DNA of 64,000 nucleotides from Diplosphaera chodatii (lineage: Eukaryota; Chlorophyta; Trebouxiophyceae; Prasiolales; Stichococcaceae), in NCBI GenBank assembly GCA_032358165.1, contig JAALGY010000017.1:248001-312000 (forward strand). The letters run 5' to 3'. The notes beneath the pieces were generated by a model, which made no database searches, had not been told where the DNA came from, and saw only the letters and a list, made by a program, of their open reading frames with translations. The translations under genes and the position numbers were made by a program. Below are positions 24,101 through 35,601 of this stretch, one piece after another; position 1 is the first letter of the stretch; each line of letters opens with the position of its first letter.

Positions 24101-24667
24101 AGATTTCTGTACATGAGATGACAGTCCTCCTCAGTCGTGGCTTCCAGACTGGTGAGCGGCAGCTGTTGTTCACTCAAGCTGGACAGGCCCTGAACTCAGG
24201 TCCTTGAGCTGCTGTGCATTTGAGTAGCTGCAAATGCCTGTAGCTTTGAGATGTCAGCGCTGCTGAGAAACGACAGGGGTGTTGGCATACAGGAACATCC
24301 ACGTGCCAGGGTTTGGCGACGCAGAGTTCACGCCGTACCGCCGGCCGGCTGCCTCCGACATCCACCGCGCCCGGCAGGTGACCCTCGTGTGGCCTGTTTC
24401 AGCATGCTGTTGGATCTGGCACCCAGCCACGCAGGGAACCTCAACCACGAATGTACTGCTGGCACACCGTGTATGTACTGCTGGTACCAGGGCCACCATG
24501 GCGGGGGAATGTTTCGGTGTCGGTGTACCTAAAAGTTGGCACTCGTGAATGCTCACAAGGTTGCGGTGCGGCGAGCGGCGACAGCTGCTGCGACAGCAGA
24601 GCCCGGCGATGTGGCAGACAAGGCGGTGAGCCACCCTGCAGCAGCGGCTGCAGCAGCAGGAAGCTGA
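20940..24667 (+). CDS. TAF12: TAF12, histone-fold subunit of TFIID/SAGA
   Basis: Eleven exons: 20940-21290, 21527-21613, 21780-21905, 22137-22209, 22413-22576, 22746-22889, 23196-23291, 23512-23622, 23930-24081, 24293-24377, 24560-24667; about 498 residues, all phases consistent. Residues 1-117 are Gln/Pro-rich with a run of 12 CAG codons. The histone fold starts near residue 368 (LQALLRDIDPK), continues through RRRRSDVLAPSDLAVGLERM, and is followed by the TAF12 signature WNIHVPGFGDAEFTPYRR at 435-452. TAF12 pairs with TAF4 in TFIID and with ADA1 in SAGA, in the nucleus. The ATG at 20940 begins the Q-rich stretch. The long Q-rich N-terminus resembles plant TAF12 more than the short animal form. 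It is the only gene here outside the F-box/LRR family. The last exon might be spliced further at GCG|GTGAGC (24626). Confidence 0.88.
21096..21131 (+). repeat. (CAG)12 trinucleotide repeat in TAF12
   Basis: Twelve uninterrupted CAG codons encode polyglutamine in TAF12 exon 1, with further CAG/CAA/CCG-rich sequence on both sides. Such tracts usually vary in length between strains. Confidence 0.9.
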
Positions 24668-25276
24668 AGCAGCCCACACAGAGAGGACGGGCTGCGGGCA
24701 TGTGGTTCACCTTTGAACACAGCTGGTGTGGGTCAGGTTGATAATATCAGGTCAGCTGAAATAGTCACTGGCAGGCTGCACAATGCTCAGCCCAGGCAGC
24801 GTCAGCCGGCGTTGATTTCGGTTCAGCGTGGAGGTGCATTTCCTAGAATGATCACTTTGCCTGCTCATAGTGACGTTGACTTTGGTAACGCAATGAGGAG
24901 CGTGTGTAGGTGCCTCGGCAGCGTCCCAGCATTGACGCTGTCAGCAACTGAACGGCGACAGCATATTGGTTGTGCCAGACTGTGCAGGAACGATGCTCAA
25001 GTCAGTGCGTGTCCATCTGGAAGCTGCGCAGCTTATTGCATATGCAGGTGACGAAGTCAAGCTGTCGAGGATGGTACACCTCAAGATTTGGTCCAGGGTG
25101 CGCAGAGCGTGCATGCAGCATACAGGCAACTGATCGGCGTTCATCGCGCCAAACCCTCAATGCTTTGGTTCCCTACACCTGCCTTCCCAGCGTCTTGAAA
25201 GGTCGCCACCCATTTGCAAGCGGGGACAAGCGATTGCCAGCAGTGTTCCACCGCCATCGCCACTTTTGCAAGCGAC
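24668..25276. other. Intergenic gap TAF12/FL5
   Basis: This 609-bp stretch holds the TAF12 3' end and FL5 promoter. I find no coding exon, and no clear copy of the element seen upstream of other family members. Confidence 0.5.
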
Positions 25277-28200
25277 ATGGCGCTGCGTGTAACGGTTTCG
25301 AAGCTGCCAGCAGACCTGGTACGGCGCGTTGCAGGCTACCTGAGTCAGGACGACGTTGCAGCTCTGCGCAGCGTGTGCCGGTCGCTGCGCCATGCTATGG
25401 ATATCACCACGACGCATGCCACATTGCACAGAAATGCAGGCCCCGACGAACTGCACAGTACCATCCGCCGCTGTACGGGTAAACATGAACTGGCTTTCTG
25501 TGTTATGGTTGCACGTTCTGTCTTGCGCATCCAGCAAGAGCATCTTTCGCACATGCGGAAACCAGCTGCGGCTCAGTAGCCCGAGATGCTGTGCATAAAC
25601 GCAGGCCTGCACACCGTCAGGATCGACCCTGAAGCTGCTGCACATACCCTGGAGGCGCTCACGGCTGTGCAACACCTGCGCAGTCTTGACATGCCGTGAG
25701 CACGCAATGCTCAAAAATGCTCCATTGCTTGGTTCCTCTTTGTCTGCACACCTGTCTACAAGCCTGAAATGCCTTCAAACATACGGATACTGACTCAACA
25801 GTGCATTGGCCCTACATCGGCTGATGCCTGTGTTTGATCTCATGTGGCTCTCTTCTGACATGCATCTGAGATCTTGCTCAACAGGAGATTCATGGTGTTA
25901 ACACTACATGGCCTGCGCCCCATAGATGCCTCAACCACCCGCAAATCTTACCCGTTCCTCAATCTGTTCCGCAGGATGTTTGAGGAAGTGTCGCTGGCGG
26001 GTTGGACACAGTTTAGCGGCCTGACACACCTTGCGCTGCGGAGCATCAGGAAGAGCCACCATGGCATGCTCACTGCTGGGCTGCCGCGGCTGACGGCGCT
26101 GCAGTCGCTCGTGCTTGACCACGACCGTTACTCAAACCGAGGGCTGCAAGCTGCAGGTGGGCGTGGCCACCTGACAACATAGCTGCTGCCAGCTGCCATC
26201 CTCTCAACCGTAGAGGGACCTAACCGATGTCTCACGGGAGCTGGACTGGCTTCCTCCTGTCGTCATGCAGATGTACTATCTTACAGTGCTGCAGAGCCGC
26301 TGGTGATGGCAATGTTGCTGGTCCCAGTGCAGTGTGACACTTCAGTGCCCTCACTATAGCAGCATGCTGTTGCATTGTACTACGGCAGATGCATGATGCT
26401 GGTCAAGACTGAGGCATCTGTTCCACTCGTGGTGGCATCCTGCCTGCTGCAGCAGCTTCATTGCTTTTCTGACTACAGCCCATGAAAGCATTCTCAAGTG
26501 CACATGCTTATGCTTCCTGATGCTGCAGAGGTGCAGCGCTTTGCGAGCCTGTTGCGCCTGACGCATCTGGACCTGGGCTGGGCCGATGGGGTGGCGGCCT
26601 TGGCGCCGCAGCTTCCCAACCTACAATCGCTAGCGCTGCGCCTGCTGCGTGACTCAGAGCGTCAGGCAAGTGCTGCTCTTTCAAACGTGTAGCCGTCGCT
26701 ATCCCACATGCCAAATATGCTGAATTCACACATGCGTGCTTCCATGTTCGTGCTAGAATGTGTTTCGATAGTGATAATCTAAGTGGTGTAAACGAGCGTG
26801 ACCCTGCTACACGCTTGACAACATGCATTGTGCGCTGCTGATGGGCATGCATCAATGGTGTTCCTTGCGGCGTTCAGGGTCAGATCACCCTGGAGCGGGA
26901 CCTTTCAACACTGGCCCATCTGACGAGGCTGAGGCACCTGCATCTGGCGGCAGACCTCTGCGATCCTCGGCTGCAATGGCTACGACTCGGTGCAGATGTC
27001 ATGGTGATGATACCGGGGTCCGGAGGCCTTCAGGCTCGACCCTGTCCAGCAGATCTGTCCTGCAACAACAGCACGGGTCGCGGCTGTTTTGAAGCGTTGA
27101 GCTCTTAGTCGCCGTCAAGATAGGTCCCATCATCTTGTTGACTGTCCAGGATAACGTTGGTCGCTCTGTATGGCAAATCCATATCAGTATGACTAGTGCT
27201 GATGCTTGCAGGAGTATCCATGTAAAGTGGCAGTGAGGTACAGCCTGATCTGTCGCAGCCACATTTGTGCAGGTGTCGTATGAACACGATTACCGCCCAG
27301 TCGCAGTGTGCATGTGCACGGAGTGGCCAGACGATCTAACTCCGCTGAAAGGCATCCACCATCTGGCGGCTGTGGAGCTGGCTGGTTGGCCTCAGTCCAT
27401 GCAGTGCAGGTACAAACGCCAAGTCCCCTCTTAATACCGAAGCCCAGCGTCAGCATTGCCACCCTTTCCACTCCATGTGCAGCTTGCGGGCACCTGGAAT
27501 CTTGATGTGTGCAACACAGCCGTCGTGACAGCTGGCAACACTGCCTGCAACCATGATGTTGATGTGATGTTGTCTGCCTTTGCTTTTACCATGCTAGGGT
27601 CAACCCGGTGCCAAAGACCTTGACTGTCAAAGGATGTGGATGTGCAGGCGCAGTCACGGTGGCATTTGGGAGGCGGCTCCGCCATTTGACACCCTACGGG
27701 AGTTGCGCCTCTTCAATGTTACGGTGACCGCTGGCGCCATGGTCGAGCTGGAGGCAGTTGCAAGGCGCCTGCGCGTGCTGCACCTGACATCGTGAGTCGC
27801 ACTCAGAACGTGCTTACTAGGCTGTTTAGGAGACCACCCCTGTTGGCTTGATCGGGTTGAAATCTGCCATGCGCCCTGCTGTGGCTGGCAGTAGGTCCCT
27901 TTTAATTTCTTCCCGGAGAGCACCTGCGCACCCTCAGGCTCAGTATCAGTAACCTTGCTCCAGTTGGGCGGTCAGAAGCAGCCTGCCGACATGATGGTGC
28001 TGCTATGCGTTGTTGGTAAGGCGCCCCGTAGGCGTAGTTGCACAGCGGACAGGTGGTCACTGGCTCTTCATGCCAGTTCCTTGTATAAAAGTAGACCCGG
28101 CACTGGGCAAGCGCATGAACGCGTGGCTATGCAGGTGTGAAGGCGCCCTGGCACAGGTGGTCGCTGCAGCAGCAGTTGTGGAGGACGTGTCTCTGAAGCA

Positions 28201-30065
28201 CTCCAAGGGCACCGGCAAGCTGCTGGCGGCACTGAGGCCAATGGCTGCGACTCTCAACACCCTGAACATCCACAGCTCCTATATTCAGGTGCACATGCTC
28301 ATACACCGTGCATACACTTTATCTGTCAAGGTCAGCGAAGAGTATGCTAATGGGAGTGTCTGTTTCACACCAAGCCTCAAGGTTGACCATGCCTCCAGTG
28401 CCTGCGACGCCTTGCCCATGGTCACTCCTGTGTTGCACCTTCACTATGAGCTGGGATTAGAATTTTGTGTCCGTTTTGTATCATTCCTGAAGATGATCCA
28501 GACATGTGAGCTTCATAGCTGCACATTGTCCAGACAACATTATTGCATCACTCAGCATTTAGACGCAAAGCCAGTGGCTAGTTGGTAAGGTCGGTAATCA
28601 AGCTGCCAGAATTGCATGGCCACAACCAAGCAGTTCATGACCTGAAAGCCCATGAACTGATTGTTGGTGCTGCTTTCCCTCAGCTGGAGCGTTCAGGCAT
28701 GAAGCACTTGGCGGCGCTGACTGGGCTGACGAGGCTCGACTACGGTGCCGAGGCTGAGGGGTGCAATGCCACTGAGACAATCGGACGGCTCACTCGGCTG
28801 CGGAAACTGTGGCTGAGCGGACCAAACAAGTTCGACGATGCTCGGATGATGCGGCTGTCAACGCTGAGCCACCTGACCAGCCTGGCACTCTCAGGTACAG
28901 ATTAGTCCATTGCTGTATCAGCCTGTTAAAAATTGGTCATCTGTGCTTCGACTCAGGCGGTCTTGCCGGTCAGGCGGTCTTGCTTCACGCAATGCACGCA
29001 TGATGCATATTAGGGCACTGCACTTGCCCTCGTTTGCAGGTGACTCCCACCGGGCATGCAGTGGCACATGGCTGGCTGCGCTTGCATCAGCCCAGGTGCC
29101 GCTGCGACATCTCTGCCTGAGCGGAGGCGGGATGCTGGCTGGTGGGTTCGTGCTTGTGGCTTCCGCTAACTGGTGTCAATGTACAACCGCCAGGGCACAG
29201 TGCTGTCTGGACCCTCTACGGCGATGGTGTTAAATATTCACCTTGTGTGTCTTGTTCGTTGGCTGTTCGTGGCTGCACCACAAAACGGTGCATGCCATCC
29301 AGGGTGACATTACATATGAGCAAAATCTCGCATGTTTGAGCACCCTCTCCAGACCTGCAACGTACACCTGATGCTGTCTACAATGCAGGCTATGGTGCCG
29401 AGGCTGCCATTGGCCAGCTGAGGTGCCTCACCAGCCTGGAGCTGCGCATCGACCGGGTTTGGAGGTGCTGCCCCATATTGCAGCCGGCCATCAGGGGCAG
29501 AACTGGCCAGCTGCCAGTGTCTAGCTGCATGTCTGCCAGCGGGACACCCGCATTGTTGCAGCTGCAGCTGCTGGGCAGCGGTGGAGGAGAGGGCAGTATC
29601 GATCTTGCTCCCGGTGTCACATGTTGCAAGACCCATGTCAGCGGCGGCATTGCTGCCGAAAGCAACACGCGCTTGCAAGAATTGTCACTCCGGTGCATTG
29701 GGCGGCTCTCGGACGATGAGCTGGCGTCAGCAGCTGCTGCACTGCCGGACTTAAGGCGGCTGAGGATCTGTTCATTGCATAGCTGTTCCATGCCTGTGCG
29801 GGATCTGTGTGGATCGGGGCTGGCGGCATTTGCTACCTGCCGGCGACTGCACGATGTTTCGCTGCAAGGATGCCTCCACCTGGAAGGACAGCACCTGGTA
29901 GTACAGCTGCCGCAAATAGCTAGCCTCGCCAGCTTGCGGGTCGAGGTCTGCCCCAGGGTGGACAGCAACGCAATCAGGGAGCTGCAGGCAGCATTCAGAA
30001 TGAAGCATGGGCGCCACCTGCGGGTTGAGATGGTGCACTCAGAAGAGCCCTCAGATGACGAGTGA
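25277..30065 (+). CDS. FL5: F-box-like/LRR protein
   Basis: Exons: 25277-25478, 25605-25695, 25975-26156, 26529-26665, 26878-27003, 27273-27409, 27648-27791, 28135-28288, 28684-28894, 29040-29141, 29389-30065; 2163 nt, 720 residues, no internal stop. Exon 1 has the short F-box form (LPADLVRRVAGYLSQDDVAALRS, here quoted in part) without the DAWQRD segment. Intron 4 has a GC donor (CAG|GCAAGT). LRR modules follow, for example FSGLTHLALRS in exon 3 and LRKLWLSGPNKF in exon 9. The last exon has LRRs, PDLRRLRICS and the cap LQAAFRMKHGRHL. The start at 25277 fits the family; an in-frame ATG at 25214 is also possible. First gene of the plus-strand arm, next to TAF12. Probable SCF substrate receptor. 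Confidence 0.82.
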
Positions 30066-30650
30066 ATAGAGGCAAATGATTGAAGGTGGTCGCATCGGAT
30101 ACTGCTTTATGCACTTTGTTGAAATGAGTTGAGTAGTGACTCTATGACAACAGTTTGGCTCGCTGTGTCTATTGACAACAGGGCTGGCCCTTGCGAGTTT
30201 CTGTCGTGCGTGTGTGAGTCCTACCACATGATCGATAGCTTGGAACGTGTCGTTTCTGGATGTACAAAGTGGCCATGCTTAGGTTGGTGCGAACATACAG
30301 CAGTAGTTGCAAGATAGTATGGTGCTTCAGGCTTTGGTATTCAGTGTGGCGTGTCATCTCAATATTGTTAGGCTGGCCCATAGTACTTGACTCCCAGTTG
30401 GTCTAACAAGCTAGGTATGAGGAATGTACAGGTAGCTCACTAATCGAACACGTACAGCAATGAGTTGGGAAGATTGTACCGATGTACTGCACCAGTACTG
30501 TAGCCATGTGCTCACAAAACATACATCTGAACCACCCTGCACATGACACCACTCCTTTCCACCATCGCACTTCTTGAGACCGCCAGCACTCGCTCTTTGT
30601 GGTGTGCTACGGCTTAGCACAGCGGCAGCAAACCACTGCAACAGGCCACC
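30066..30650. other. Intergenic gap FL5/FL6
   Basis: This 585-bp stretch looks more AT-rich than the exons. I see no coding exon, no RNA gene and no clear copy of the shared upstream element. Confidence 0.5.
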
Positions 30651-33600
30651 ATGCCACGGCGGGCAGCGCCGCACATGGCGATCACAAATCTGCCAACGGA
30701 TGTGCTCAGCCGCATCGTGCGGCACCTCCAGGAAGACGCCTGGCAGCGTAATCAGAGGCAGGACGATGTCGCAGCTCTGCGCAGCGTGTGCCGCTCGCTG
30801 CGCAGTGCCGTGGACGTCATCGTGACGCATGCCACAATCCACCGCCATGCAAGCGTCGAGGAGCTGCGCAGTGTCACCAGCCGCTGCACGGGTGAGTGAG
30901 GTGTATCAGGGCTCCTGCATTGCAGCTCCCAAGCTGGCATGCACTGCATTGTTTGCCTGTTTGTTGCGCGTCTGCTAAGAAGCACCAAGGCGGTGGGATA
31001 CAGGCCGACGCCCTGCTTCTTGCAACCAAGCAGGCTTGCACACCGTCAAGCTGCAGCAGCTGCATCTGGCTGCCGCCGGTTCAACACTGGAGGCGCTCAT
31101 GGCTCTGCAGCACCTGCGCAGCCTTGACATGCCGTGAGCAGCTTCCAATGATGACTGCACGAAGCAAGCCTGACGTGTTACACCAGTCACACGCCTGCAC
31201 TGCACCATTGAACAGCTGTTCTGGCAAACGCTTTTTGCATCCGCACAGCGCCAGCATGGCATCATTGACATTCTTCTCCTGGCCTGCGCCCCACCGCTGC
31301 ATGCAGTGCAAATCTTGGCAGCCCATGGCCACTGCATCTGGCCACTACACTCGGACAGGCAGCTGGTTAATGCGTTGATTCTGTAACAGCTGTCGTGCAT
31401 GGCTGCAGGATGGTTGACGGTCTGCAGCTGGACGACTGGACGCGGCTCAGCGGCCTGACGGGGCTGACGCTGCGCCGTACACAAAAGAGCCATCGTGGCA
31501 CACTAGCTGCCGTGCTGCCGCAAATGACGGCGCTGCGGTCGCTGGTGCTCGCAGCGGGTGGCTTCCCGGGGCTGTCAGCTGCAGGTGGGCATGAACATGG
31601 CGGCAAACAGGCCCGCCGCTTGATCTTCAGCGTTGTCCTTGCTTGGCGTGACGCTGCCCAAGCGTGTGTCAATGGTGCCACTGCCGACGCAGATGTGCAG
31701 CGCTTCTCGACCCTTTTGCACCTGACGCACCTGGACCTGGGGTACGCAATGGGGGTTGCTGCGCTGGCGCCGCGGCTGCCGTGCCTGCGGTCGCTGGCCC
31801 TGCAGCCCCCGCGTGTGGCTTTGCTGCTGGGTGCCCAGGTGAGCGCTGCCCCGCCAGCTGCCTGACCCTGCAGGCAGCGCCGCACCTTGAGCACAGCTGG
31901 ACACAGTTACAGGGGACCTGTGCCCCTGCTGGCGAGCGCACAGCGGGACCTGAGGGGCATGCTGACTCCAGGAGCCCTTGCAAGAGTTGAGCAGGCTTTT
32001 AGGATTGCCCGAACACAACCTCCACCAGTCGTTGCTGGCGTGTTGTGCAGGCAGGTACTGTCCTGCCAGATGGGCCGCCCGAGCCGCAGCGGGAGCTGAC
32101 GGCGCTGCACGCGCTGACGAGGCTGACGCGGCTGTCTCTGACGATGAACCGCGGCGACCGCCGGCTGCAGGAGCTGCAGCTCGATGGCAACGTCATGGTG
32201 AGGAGCTGGAGTTGGGGCTGTACAAGTGTGACATGGCAGCTGCTAATGGCAAGCAGATGGGCAGCGTCATCTCTGACTGGGCACCTCGTTGCCGAGGCAG
32301 GCCCAGATGATGTAGCCATGTTTACCAGTGATGATACCCTGACTGCAAATGCAGCTCAGTCCCCTGCAAGCTGCTCAGCATGGCCAAGCACATGCGATCG
32401 GCTGGCACTTGTCAGGCACTTGCACGGCAATGACCACGGCAGCGTTGCACAGCAGGGCTGAGGGCTGCAGCCAGCGCGCAGGTGTCGTTCTGCGACCGCC
32501 TGGACGAGTTCGTGCTTCATGAGGAGGATGGCCAGGCGCCGCTGGCGGGCATCGGCCAGCTGGCGGCGCTGCGGATGGGCCGCCTGCTGCCGCCTGTGCG
32601 CTGCAGGTGGGCCCCTGCTGATGCACATGCACCGCAGTGCGCAAAAGCTGGTTGGGCGAGGTGCCAGGGCCTCAAGGAACACGGCGCCAAGCGTGCTGGA
32701 GGCCCCGATGAAAGGCATGTGGCCACCATGGCATGGCATGCTGTGGGGTGCCATGTGCACTTTCGCTGAGGCGGTCTGTAGCAGCAGGCTAAGGAGGAAT
32801 GATGAAGCGTCATGCCATGTGCAGGTCCAACCAGAATGGTGTGCTGGAGGCAGCCCTGCCGCCGTATGACACCCTGCGGGACCTACGGCTCCACAAGTGC
32901 GAGGTGCCCGCTGACGCTGCGGCCAGCCTGGCGGTGGTCGCGGGGCGCCTGCGCGTGCTGCACCTGGTTTGGTGGGTCACACAGTTAGCCACGAAGGTGG
33001 CAGTGGTGATGCAGGCGACTTCTGCAGGCTGCATTGCCAACTGGTGCATGCAGGGCTACTGGCGCGGCGGCGCTTGGTGTGATGTTGGGCAATTATTGGT
33101 GCGTGGATTCGCAGGTGTCGTGGGGCTCTGGAGGAGGTGCTGCAGGCGGCGGCCGTGGTGGAGGACGTTTCGCTGCAGGGGGACCAGGGCGGCTACGAGC
33201 TGCTGACGGCGCTGGGACCCGCGGCCGGGACTCTCAGAGCGCTGGACACCAGCAACGAAAAGGACTTGGTGCGATGGTTGTAGCAATCCTAAAATTTGAC
33301 ACTTTAGCAACAAGCATTGTCAGCCAGAACGGGTGTCCTTCTCCTAGACCCACCAGGTGGCTTGCATCAAAGCCAAGATGCAACAGACACCAGGTGCCCT
33401 CGGGCTGTAGATTACTGGTCATGACCGCTGCCAGTCTTGTCGCTCCATCCTGGGTCATGATGCATGTTGAGCCCCTGCTGGGGGCTGACGGGGCTGTACA
33501 GCCTGCATGTGAGAAACCTGAAGGCAAATGCTGGGCTCAAAGTGCCAGCGTCATGGCAGGTCAGGGACAAGACATGGCAGTCCCGCTACCGCTGACCGCT

Positions 33601-35170
33601 TGGCTTTCCCATGCAGGGTGACGAGAAGGCCCGTGGGGGACCGTGGCACACCAAGATGTCACGCCGGGACGCAAAGCACTTGGCGGCGCTCACCGGGCTG
33701 ACGAGCCTTACATACGCCAACAAAGAAGTGGGGGACGAGGCCACCAAGGCGATCGCACAGCTGACGCGGCTGCGGGAGCTGCGCCTGGCGTGTCCGTCCT
33801 CGTTTTCGGATGACAACCTCAAGTGGCTGTCGAGGCTGGGCAGCCTGACCAGCCTGGAAGTTGCGACTCGCGTACATGGTGAGGCTTCAACCTGCACGTA
33901 CTGCATTGCGACCAGCCCCTGGGCATCTCAGCCTCCGCTGTGTGTCATTGCACCACCCCAGGGTGCCTTTGCAGTCAGTGCTTATGCCCCACACCGTCAA
34001 CAGCCACGCTGCTATGTCGTGGGACATGCAACGTGCAAGCTTGCCTGCTGTCGTGACACGCTGTCACGACGCTGCTGTGTCACCTGTCAGGCGCTGCGGG
34101 TGCAAGCTTGCGTACTGTTGTGACGGGGACGCGGTCTGTTGCTTGTGCAGGCAGCCCAGATATTGACCGTGAGGACACTGGCGGCTGGCTGGCGGCGCTG
34201 GCGGCGGCCCGGGTGCCGCTGCGGGAGCTGCGCCTGTGCCACGGCGCTGCAGTGCCTGGTGCACCCCATGCTGGTGCGGACTCCTCATTTGCCTCGAGGA
34301 TGGCTTCGGTCTTTTCCCCAAGCACGTGAAGCAGTGTGTCTTCGTAATGCGTCTTCGTACAAGGCCGCGCCTGTACATGGCGATGCATGACACAGCAGCC
34401 GCACTGCATAGCTGCTTGTGTGAGCTATATATCCGTCTGTTGGCCAGGATTGTTGAAGACCAGCATGACACCATGCACCAGCGGCAGTGGGCAAGGCGTT
34501 GACCAGCTTGCGAGTGAACGATGAAATGATTGTCAGCCTGAAAGCCGTGAATGCGGCTGCTTTTGCAGGGTGCGGCGCCGAGGCCGCCATCGGCCGGTTG
34601 ACGCGCCTCACCAGCCTGCACCTGTCCGTCGACCGCCGGCGCTCTGCATGCCCGCCCCGCCAGTGGCCGCGTGGGCGGGGCAACCACGGCGACGACGCAT
34701 CCTGGCGGCTGCAGCTGCAGCTGCTGGGCTGCGGCTCGAGCGGCGGCGGCGGCCGCTGTGGCGACGCGGCCGCGGCGCGCAACACGGGCCTGCAGGTGTT
34801 GTCCCTCGACTGCCACGGGCCGCTGCTGGACGAGGAGCTCGCGGCGGCGGCGGCGGCGCTGCCGGACCTGAGGGTGCTGCAGCTCCGCCGCAGCGGCTTC
34901 CTGTGCGATGGGCCACGGGACTTCACCGGGGCCGGGCTGGCGGCATTCAGCACCTGCCGGCGGCTGCGGGAGGTGTCGCTGTGGAGGTGGGACGACTCGC
35001 TGAAGGGCGCGCAGCTGGTGAAGCACCTCTCCGAGTGCAGCAGCCTCGCCAGGCTGGAGTTTCAGGATTACGGCGGGCGCGTGACGGATAGGAACGTGCG
35101 GCTGCTGCGAGCGGCGTTCCAGGCTAAAAATGGTCGTCAGCTGCAGGTGGTGCGGCTTCCCCTTTACTAA
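30651..35170 (+). CDS. FL6: F-box-like/LRR protein
   Basis: Exons: 30651-30891, 31034-31133, 31409-31584, 31693-31838, 32051-32197, 32482-32606, 32825-32971, 33115-33268, 33617-33878, 34151-34258, 34569-35170; 2208 nt, 735 residues, fully open. Exon 1 is the long F-box form (LPTDVLSRIVRHLQEDAWQR). Exon 9 carries about 17 extra residues before the DAKHLAALTGLTSL LRR. The last exon has the standard CGAEAAIGRLTRLTSLHLS start, a variable Gly-rich linker, ELAAAAAALPDLRVL and a cap (LRAAFQAKNGRQL). All introns are GT-AG. Within exon 5 an alternative acceptor 5 nt downstream would break the frame. Probable SCF receptor; targets cannot be read from sequence. Confidence 0.84.
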
Positions 35171-35601
35171 GATTGCAAATTTGAAAAGTAATGGGCCTCG
35201 TATGCGTGCGAGCCTGGATGTTGGCTGGACTCCTGCTGGGTGTGCACCTGTCAGACACGCCGGGCCTCCCAGCCGCAGGCCCGTCCTTGGGCTTCATGGG
35301 GTAGAGAACGCTGCTTAAGTGGGTCGCTCCCGAACATCAGGGTAGCATTCGCAGCTATATTTGAGCCTTCATTGACGGAGGCCGTGTAGTATAGTGATGG
35401 CATGTGGTTCAGGGTCGGCAAGGCTGTGCAGCCAGGTCAGCATCACAGCTAGCTCTGGGGACTGATCATGACATCATGCCCCAAGACCCGGATGTCTTCT
35501 ACTTCATCTGCTCTCTCACGCAGAGACAGCTCGTACCTGCTGTCAATCAGACAAGCGCACCACCAGCAGCAGTGCACAGTTCATGGCAGGCTTCCGACAT
35601 C
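35171..35601. other. Intergenic gap FL6/FL7
   Basis: No recognisable family exon in these 431 bp. A frame in phase with FL7 exon 1 stays open from 35404, but its first part has no family similarity and is more likely leader. It contains a copy of the shared element at 35425-35444. Confidence 0.5.
35425..35444 (+). promoter_or_regulatory. Shared upstream element, FL7 copy
   Basis: TGTGCAGCCAGGTCAGCATC shares the AGCCAGGTCAGC core with the FL1, FL3, FL10 and FL12 upstream elements, about 160 to 175 bp before the start codon at 35602. Confidence 0.4.

Noticed and set aside
34064..35026. Long open frame of 320 codons on the minus strand
   Set aside because: It lies exactly opposite the last two exons of FL6. 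The LRR codon pattern in GC-rich DNA leaves the complementary frame open, and its translation is low-complexity without a recognisable domain.
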